From NCBI RefSeq assembly GCF_001421705.1, contig NZ_LMKO01000001.1, positions 1,099 to 47,449 of the forward strand: DNA of 46,351 nucleotides. The letters are read 5' to 3'. This document shows, in pieces, positions 41,352-46,351 of the stretch (positions within the stretch are counted from its first letter, which is position 1; the number at the start of each line of letters is the position of its first letter). The stretch comes from Xylophilus sp. Leaf220. Lineage in GTDB: Bacteria; Pseudomonadota; Gammaproteobacteria; Burkholderiales; Burkholderiaceae_C. The position numbers were made by a program, and so were the translations under genes. The notes under the pieces were generated by a model, which searched no databases, was not told the DNA's origin, and worked only from the letters and a program-made list of their open reading frames with translations.

Positions 41352-43544
41352 ATGGCACGCTATCTAGGCAAGGAAACGACCCGCGTCGACGGGCTCGCCA
41401 AGGTCACCGGCAAGGCGAAGTACGCCGCCGAATTCCAGGTCCCGAACGTCGCCTACGGCTTCATCGTGCTGAGCACGGTCGCCAAGGGCCGCATCGCGGC
41501 GATCGACATCCGCCAGGCCGAGCAGGCGGGTGGGGTGATACGTGTCTTCACGCACCTGAACGCGGGCCGGCTCGGGCCCGCCCCGGCCGCGGATGCGGCC
41601 CCGGCGTGGTCCTGGCCGCTGCAATCGGACCGGGTGTTCTTCAGCGGCCAACCGATCGCGCTGGTGGTAGCCGAAAGCTACGAACAGGCGCGGCACGCGG
41701 CGCGGCTGGTGAAGGCGACCTACGTCACCGAGCCCCACAACACCGACTTCGCAACCGTGCTGGACCGCGCCCTGCCGGACCCGGACACCGCGAAGGGCAA
41801 GCCGCGCGGCGACCCTGCCGCCGCCATGCAGGCCGCGGCCGTCAAGATCGAGGCCGAGTACCGGATTCCGATCAACCACCACAACCCGATCGAGCCGCAC
41901 GCGGCCATCGCGTTCTGGCAGGGGGACCAGCTCACCGTCTTCGACAAGACCCAGCAGGTCTTCGGGGTGCAGGCCCATCTGGCGGAGGGCCTCGGGGTGC
42001 CGGCCGAGAACATCCGGGTGGTGTCCCCGTTCGTCGGTGGGGCGTTCGGCGCGTCGCTCAAGCCCAACTACTACCCGTCGTTGACGGCGATGGCCGCGCG
42101 CGCGCTCCAGCGGCCGGTCAAGGTGGTCTACACCCGGGCCCAGATGTTCACCGGCCACGGCTACCGGCCGCACACCATCCAGAAGATCGCGCTGGGCGCC
42201 GACCGTGATGGCAAGCTGTCGTCGATGATCCACGAGGCTTTCCACAACACCTCGTCGTTCGAGGCCTTCTCGGACGCGACCACCGGCTTCACCCGCCAGC
42301 TCTACGCCTGCCCCAACCTCCACGCGCCGCTGAAGGTCGCGGCGACCGACCTGGCCACGCCTACCTGGATGCGCGCACCGGGTGCGGTGAGCGGGATGTT
42401 CGCGCTGGAATGCGCCATGGACGAACTGGCCCACAAGCTCCGGATCGACCCGATGGAGCTGCGCCTCGTCAACTATGCGGAAGTGGACCCCGAAAGCGGC
42501 AAGCCCTTCTCCAGCAAGGCCCTGCGCGAGTGCTACCGCCTCGGCGCCGAGAAGTTCGGCTGGAAGCACCGCAAGGCCGAGCCGCGGTCGATGCGGGACG
42601 GGCGCCTGCTGGTGGGCTGGGGCATGGCGTCGAGCGTCTGGGGCGCGATGCAGATGCCCGCCAGCGCGCGCATTACGTACCGCGCCGACGGCACGGCCGG
42701 AGTGTCCAGCGGCACCAGCGACATCGGGCCCGGAACCTACACCGTGATGACGATGATCGCAGCCGAATTCCTCGGGCTTCGGCTGGAACAAGTGCATTTC
42801 GAGCTGGGCGACACCCGGCAGCCAAAGGCGCCAGCGCAGGGCGGCTCGTGGACGACGTCGAGTGTCGGCTCAGCCGTGCGCGGCGCCGCCCTGGCGGTCG
42901 CCGCGAAGCTACTGCAGCTTGCCGACCGGGATGCCGCGTCGCCTCTTAAGGGCGCCACCGCGGCGCAGGTGGAGATGCTCGACGGCCGCCTGCACCTCAA
43001 GCGCGATCCGTCGCGCGCGGTCGACATCGCCGATCTCATGCGCCGCACCGCGACGGCCGAGATCACCGAGACCTACGATTCGACGCCTTCGCCGGAGCGT
43101 GCCAAGTACGCATCGCTCGCGCACGGCGCCCAGTTCGTCGAGGTGAAGGTCGACCCGGACCTCGGCACCGTCAAGGTCACCCGCGTGATCGAGGTGACCG
43201 CCTGCGGCAAAATCCTGAATCCGCTCGCCTCGCACAGCCAGGAAATCGGCGGCGTGGTCTGGGGCATCGGTATGGCGCTCGAGGAGGCGACCGAGATCGA
43301 CCACCGCTACGGCCGGATCATGAACGCCAACCTGCAGCACTACCACGTGCCGGTGAACGCGGACATCCATTCGATCGAGACCATCTTCGTCGAAGAAGAG
43401 GATTCCATCGTGAACCCGCTGGGGGTGAAGGGCATGGGCGAACTCGGAATGGTCGGCATTCCCGCGGCCATCGCCAACGCGATCTTCCATGCGACCGGCA
43501 AGCGGGTGCGCGATCTGCCAATCACCCCGGAGAAGCTGCTGTGA
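41352..43544 (+). CDS. paoC: Aldehyde oxidoreductase molybdenum-binding subunit
   Basis: The 730-residue catalytic subunit of the xanthine dehydrogenase family begins 'RYLGKETTRVDGLAKVTGKA' and has the pterin-binding segments 'VVSPFVGGAFGASLKPNYYP', 'TWMRAPGAVSGMFALECAMD' and 'QGGSWTTSSVGSAVRGAALA'. The catalytic Glu (about residue 697) lies in 'GVKGMGELGMVGIPAAIANA'. It oxidises aldehydes at a molybdenum cytosine dinucleotide centre in the periplasm. No PaoD/XdhC-type maturation factor is encoded in the window, so it must be elsewhere. Length and motifs are complete. The native substrate is unknown; the cluster suggests an aromatic or other toxic aldehyde. Confidence 0.92.
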   Translation: MARYLGKETTRVDGLAKVTGKAKYAAEFQVPNVAYGFIVLSTVAKGRIAAIDIRQAEQAGGVIRVFTHLNAGRLGPAPAADAAPAWSWPLQSDRVFFSGQPIALVVAESYEQARHAARLVKATYVTEPHNTDFATVLDRALPDPDTAKGKPRGDPAAAMQAAAVKIEAEYRIPINHHNPIEPHAAIAFWQGDQLTVFDKTQQVFGVQAHLAEGLGVPAENIRVVSPFVGGAFGASLKPNYYPSLTAMAARALQRPVKVVYTRAQMFTGHGYRPHTIQKIALGADRDGKLSSMIHEAFHNTSSFEAFSDATTGFTRQLYACPNLHAPLKVAATDLATPTWMRAPGAVSGMFALECAMDELAHKLRIDPMELRLVNYAEVDPESGKPFSSKALRECYRLGAEKFGWKHRKAEPRSMRDGRLLVGWGMASSVWGAMQMPASARITYRADGTAGVSSGTSDIGPGTYTVMTMIAAEFLGLRLEQVHFELGDTRQPKAPAQGGSWTTSSVGSAVRGAALAVAAKLLQLADRDAASPLKGATAAQVEMLDGRLHLKRDPSRAVDIADLMRRTATAEITETYDSTPSPERAKYASLAHGAQFVEVKVDPDLGTVKVTRVIEVTACGKILNPLASHSQEIGGVVWGIGMALEEATEIDHRYGRIMNANLQHYHVPVNADIHSIETIFVEEEDSIVNPLGVKGMGELGMVGIPAAIANAIFHATGKRVRDLPITPEKLL

Positions 43545-43602
43545 CGACTCGGCCCTCTGTGCATCGCCTCGCGCTTGGCATGGTACTCGGAGGGGCGGTC
43601 GC

Positions 43603-43953
43603 ATGATGGTCCGGATCGCGGTGGACGGCGTTGTCATTGCGACTGGCTTGCTCGACGACAATGCCAGTGCACGGAATTTCGCAGCGTTGCTCCCGCTCGA
43701 TTTACTTTTGAATGATTACGAAGCGACCGAAAAGATCGCCCACCTGCCCCGCAGGCTGTCGACGGTGGGAGCACCCACCTCCTGGACACCGTCGGCCGGC
43801 GACATTGCGTATTACGCTCCATGGGGAAATCTCGCGATTTTCTACGCGCCAGGCCCTTTGTCTGAGGGTCTTGTGCGGCTCGGGCGATTACATGTAGGCA
43901 CCGAAGCTTTGCGGCGCGTTGGTCCGGTAGCGGTGAGAATAGTTTTCGAGTAA
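43603..43953 (+). CDS. Cyclophilin-like-fold protein, cytoplasmic
   Basis: The 116-residue protein has only a cyclophilin-like domain ('RIAVDGVVIATGLLDDNASA', 'FAALLPLDLLLNDYEATEKI', 'WTPSAGDIAYYAPWGNLAIF', 'SEGLVRLGRLHVGTEAL'). It parallels the mature part of the protein at 38765-39316. A ribosome site GGAGGGG lies about nine bases before the ATG at 43603; an ATG one codon later is an alternative. It follows paoC by 58 bases on the same strand and may be part of that operon. Having one such gene after the transporter and one after the oxidoreductase suggests a repeated operon pattern. Function is unknown. Confidence 0.75.
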   Translation: MMVRIAVDGVVIATGLLDDNASARNFAALLPLDLLLNDYEATEKIAHLPRRLSTVGAPTSWTPSAGDIAYYAPWGNLAIFYAPGPLSEGLVRLGRLHVGTEALRRVGPVAVRIVFE

Positions 43954-44639
43954 GGTGGGCGCGTCGCTCGCCAGCCAGTAACGACGCACCAGCAAACTGC
44001 ACCTCATAAGACTAATTGCGCAATTTAATCTAGCTAAATCCAAGTTCTGATAGTTGGCAGTTGCAAAACTCAGGCACGGTAGATGCGTCCGGCACTGATA
44101 ATTTGCATCATCAGAAATGGATAGTCTCGTCGGTTTGGGATATTACTTATTGCGTTTACAGCAGAGTCTCAGGTCACTGTGAATGGCTGTTTAACACAGC
44201 CATGATGGAGTCCAACAACACTAGGCGGGCAGCACCGAAAACTTCACAAGTTTCGGTTGCCAATCTCGAGCCAACTTGCAACCTTGGGAGAGTGAAACCC
44301 GACTCATCACCTATTTTCGCCAGCGCGCACAACGGATATTTGTGTTGTAACGTCTAGGGCATGCGCAGGCTCACACCGCCCGAATTTTGTTGACGTGGCC
44401 AGCCGCCGGTCTTCATATCCAGGAGCTACGGAGATAGAAGCTCGTAACGCGCCGACCACCCCGTCAGACCTCCATTAATGCCGCCCGATCCAGTGCGTCG
44501 CACTGCCTTCGCCGGCATTACCGTCCACGACGAGCGCCTCTGCAGCCTGCTGAATTACTCCCCGCACAAAGCAGCATCGCCATTCCGGTTGGATTAGCCA
44601 ATCGGATTCATTTCGGATAGTGCAATAGGTCCGTGTTCA
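43954..44639. other. AT-richer non-coding stretch
   Basis: About 690 bases with lower GC than the flanks and no frame that looks like a protein. The best, at 44061-44357, has no recognised motif. I saw no tRNA and no strong hairpin. It may be the scar of a lost insertion. Confidence 0.35.
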
Positions 44640-44790
44640 GGCGATGTTTTGAGGGTCTGTTGTCGGTTTTTGGACTGTTTTCCGGGCGTTATCCCGCCAC
44701 CGGACGGAGCTGTCCCAGGGACCGCATGCGTACCAGGCTGTAGGCCGCCATGGTCAAGACGAACACTTGGTCCGCAAGCGAACTATCAGA
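44640..44790 (-). mobile_element. 3' tail of an IS5-type transposase gene
   Basis: The minus strand reads 'LADQVFVLTMAAYSLVRMRS' then 'LGQLRPVAG' and a stop. This is the usual C terminus of IS5/IS1182-type transposases (a hydrophobic helix with N/SLVR near the end). The DNA beyond the stop (44640-44700) probably contains the IS end. Nothing of the catalytic core is present. Confidence 0.6.
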
Positions 44791-44854
44791 AGAATGCAAT
44801 TAATGCTGGAGTTCCCGGCAGATTGCGTTTTCAATCTCTTAAAGCCGGAAGTAG

Positions 44855-44877
44855 AAAAGCCGCCTTGCGCGGCCTTT
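44855..44877 (-). terminator. Terminator after the Nif11-type gene
   Basis: Read on the minus strand, GCCGC and GCGGC pair around five bases. A-rich bases precede and TTTT follows, so the stem can extend with one G-T pair. It lies about 27 bases after the stop of the Nif11-type precursor and, having A- and T-rich sides, may act from both directions. Confidence 0.7.
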
Positions 44878-44904
44878 CCAAGTATCGAATCACTACCCGG
44901 TTGA

Positions 44905-45264
44905 TTACCAACCAGAGAAGAAATCGGAGACCTTGTTGCTGGCGTATGAAATCCCGCCCTTCATCTCATGAGCCACGCCCTTGACCTCGCCTTTCACATC
45001 CTTCATCACGCTATTCGAGGATTTACCTCCGGAAACAGCCTCGAGCTGCATGTCTGACAATTCGCCGCTCTCGGCTACGTTGCGCTGCTGTTCGATCCAC
45101 GTCTCCGCTTCGGCATACGAGAATTCGTAGCCCAGCTCCTTGCCTTTCGCGACGACGCGAGCCGTGAAGTCTTCCGGCGTGGTGAAGTTGGCCATCAACT
45201 CCTGCATCAGCGCTGGCTCGTCTTTGACGCGGGCATAAAACTGTTCGATCTGGACTTGGGACAT
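44905..45264 (-). CDS. Nif11-type leader / RiPP precursor peptide
   Basis: The 119-residue product matches the Nif11-like leader family: 'MSQVQIEQFYARVKDEPALM', 'QELMANFTTPEDFTARVVAK', 'GYEFSYAEAETWIEQQ', and the leader end 'ELSDMQLEAVSGG' with the double-glycine site at residues 79-80. The 39 residues after it ('KSSNSVMKDVKGEVKGVAHE', ending 'YASNKVSDFFSGW') are Lys/Gly/Ser-rich and lack cysteine, so a lanthipeptide core is unlikely. In this family the leader is cut at Gly-Gly by an export peptidase. No maturase, radical-SAM enzyme or peptidase-transporter lies in the window. It could be a bacteriocin-like peptide or a non-RiPP use of the Nif11 domain. A terminator follows it. Confidence 0.8.
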   Translation of the reverse strand: MSQVQIEQFYARVKDEPALMQELMANFTTPEDFTARVVAKGKELGYEFSYAEAETWIEQQRNVAESGELSDMQLEAVSGGKSSNSVMKDVKGEVKGVAHEMKGGISYASNKVSDFFSGW

Positions 45265-45946
45265 GCGGAACTCCTGGTGTTGTGGCGCCATCTGGCGAGA
45301 CGGACTGAATCTATCCCAACACCCAGGTCGAAACTTGGCTCTGCGTCTCAAATCGCTATCGTTGCGTCCGAGGGTGCGGGTCTAAAACGTCTCAGGCGAA
45401 TCAGCTCCGGTGTATGTCAAGTCGAGCTGTAAGCCGTCAGCTGGAGCAGGTGTCCAATCCTTCGAAAGCGGCACCGGTGGAGGGGCGAGGCCTCCCATGC
45501 GCGCCTTCAAATGCTTTGTCGCTGCCGGACTGCCATCCGGCGTGCACAGGAGTCACCAGGCGCATGTAGGAGGCAAGCATGTCTTCGGTGCCGCGTACCG
45601 ATACTTCGATCATGGCTGCAACACCGCCGACTCGGCCCCGGCCGTCCAGCCGGAGCGGTAGTACAGCAGCCCTCCACCGTCAGGCTGCCGGTGGTATTGC
45701 TCTCGGGCGCGGCGAGGGTAATGTGGGCAGACCGCACCGCGACATCGACTATTGCGTTTTTATGTCGGCGATACCGCCAGCCAGCGGCACGACGGTCACG
45801 GCATGGGTGGCATGGTCTTGGTCGACCTGGGCGCCGTCCTGGTACTGGGAGCGGTCGAGCGTGGGGTTACCGCTAGTGCGGCGAAGGCGTTACTGTTGTT
45901 GCCGACCTGCACGACTGCCGGTGCCACGTCGCCAACGCAGAAGCGA
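45265..45946 (-). other. Decayed coding DNA, unidentified
   Basis: Protein-like pieces appear in different minus-strand frames: 'QYQDGAQVDQDHATHAVTVV' and 'PLAGGIADIKTQ' (near 45760-45860), 'VRSAHITLAAPESNTTGSLT' (near 45670-45740) and 'PLSKDWTPAPADGLQLDLTY' (near 45410-45480). Stops and frameshifts separate them. The pieces probably come from one decayed gene, but I cannot name it. The 45265-45400 part is the promoter side of the Nif11-type gene. Confidence 0.35.
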
Positions 45947-46351
45947 TCAGAAACTTTCCCAGTCATCGCTCTTCGGATCCGGAGTAGCGGAACCAAACGA
46001 TGTGCTGGTTGGGCCAGCCGCTTTGGCGGCAGGCTTCGGCGAGACAGGTTTATTGGTTAGCTGGGGGGTGGAGCCCATCTTTGGTTTCGCCGGCGAGGAA
46101 GTTGGTGTTGCCGGAGCAGCTTTTAGCGCGACAGTGCGGACATCGACCGGTGACGACAAACCCGTCGATTGCGCTGGGACCTGGACGGTAGGCGCAGCAT
46201 GGCTGCCCAGCTTGAACACCGAGATCGCATCGGTCAGCCGCTGGGCTTGGTCGCGCAGCGAGGATGCGGCCGCCGCACTCTCCTCCACCAGCGCCGCGTT
46301 CTGCTGGGTCATCTGGTCGAGGTGGCCCACCGCCTGGTTCACCTGCCCGAT
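45947..46351 (-). CDS. Methyl-accepting chemotaxis protein, C-terminal part
   Basis: The gene runs off the right edge. The visible 134 residues start in the signalling-domain helix ('QVNQAVGHLDQMTQQNAALV', 'EESAAAASSLRDQAQRLTDA'), which belongs to the second methylation region of chemoreceptors. A Pro/Ala/Lys-rich flexible linker follows, ending 'DDWESF'. The terminal five residues resemble the NWETF pentapeptide that binds CheR and CheB, so this is a major, fully adapting receptor. The ligand domain lies outside the window. Confidence 0.9.
   Translation of the reverse strand: MGQVNQAVGHLDQMTQQNAALVEESAAAASSLRDQAQRLTDAISVFKLGSHAAPTVQVPAQSTGLSSPVDVRTVALKAAPATPTSSPAKPKMGSTPQLTNKPVSPKPAAKAAGPTSTSFGSATPDPKSDDWESF

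Noticed and set aside
41364-42797. 477-codon minus-strand frame opposite paoC
   Set aside because: High-GC antisense shadow of a well-supported molybdenum-subunit gene.
1-46351. tRNA or rRNA genes and prophage structural genes
   Set aside because: No cloverleaf-like sequence, conserved rRNA segment, capsid, terminase or tail gene could be recognised.

Overview
The window is high-GC DNA that fits a betaproteobacterium of the order Burkholderiales, probably Comamonadaceae. The pointers are two surface proteins with IPTL-CTERM sorting tails, a Bug-type tripartite tricarboxylate transporter receptor, many LysR, TetR and CGNR regulators, a PaoABC-type periplasmic aldehyde oxidoreductase and a chemoreceptor ending in a CheR/CheB tether. 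This is inference from gene content; no rRNA or tRNA gene was seen to fix the taxonomy.

Region 1 (1-9239) is a defence island. Its core is a complete type II CBASS anti-phage operon on the minus strand (6579 down to 1162). The order is a truncated metallo-beta-lactamase-fold protein, a Cap4-like effector (nuclease plus SAVED), a CD-NTase, Cap2 (E2-E1 fusion) and Cap3 (JAMM protease). The WYL regulator CapW is divergent (6597-7601). A perfect inverted repeat fills exactly the 17-base spacer of the predicted operon promoter. The predicted logic is: infection relieves CapW repression, Cap2 and Cap3 control the conjugation state of the CD-NTase, the CD-NTase makes a cyclic oligonucleotide, and SAVED binding switches on DNA cleavage by Cap4. 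A decayed PD-(D/E)XK nuclease gene lies on one side, and IS21-like and IS66 wreckage on the other.

Region 2 (9457-15443) looks like an integrated mobilizable plasmid: two small hypothetical proteins, a gene-poor stretch with strong palindromes, a ParB-like protein, a hairpin-rich oriT candidate, a MobC-like protein and a relaxase. The 3' end of the relaxase gene encodes a second coiled-coil protein in another frame. No replication or integrase gene was found.

Region 3 (16033-28102) is mixed accessory DNA: an AT-richer IPTL-CTERM protein, a truncated IS30 transposase, a VOC protein, a CGNR regulator divergent from an exported alpha/beta hydrolase, an AAA+ ATPase with two small neighbours, a broken cupin, an IPTL-CTERM repeat protein of about 1145 residues, and a decayed DndC-like PAPS-reductase-family gene.

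Region 4 (28308-43953) is metabolic. An Rrf2 regulator faces a thioredoxin-reductase-like gene with a nonsense codon and a frameshifted methyltransferase. A TetR regulator faces a Bug receptor plus a cupin. Then comes a carbonyl/aldehyde module: a carboxymuconolactone decarboxylase-family protein, two cupins, two LysR regulators, an MFS exporter, two cyclophilin-like proteins and paoABC. A conserved 34-base element with a TAAT-N6-ATTA core lies in front of both the MFS and paoABC transcription units, so one LysR protein may control both.

Region 5 (43954-46351) has long non-coding or decayed stretches, a transposase tail, an orphan Nif11-type leader/precursor peptide and the C-terminal end of a methyl-accepting chemotaxis protein cut by the window edge.
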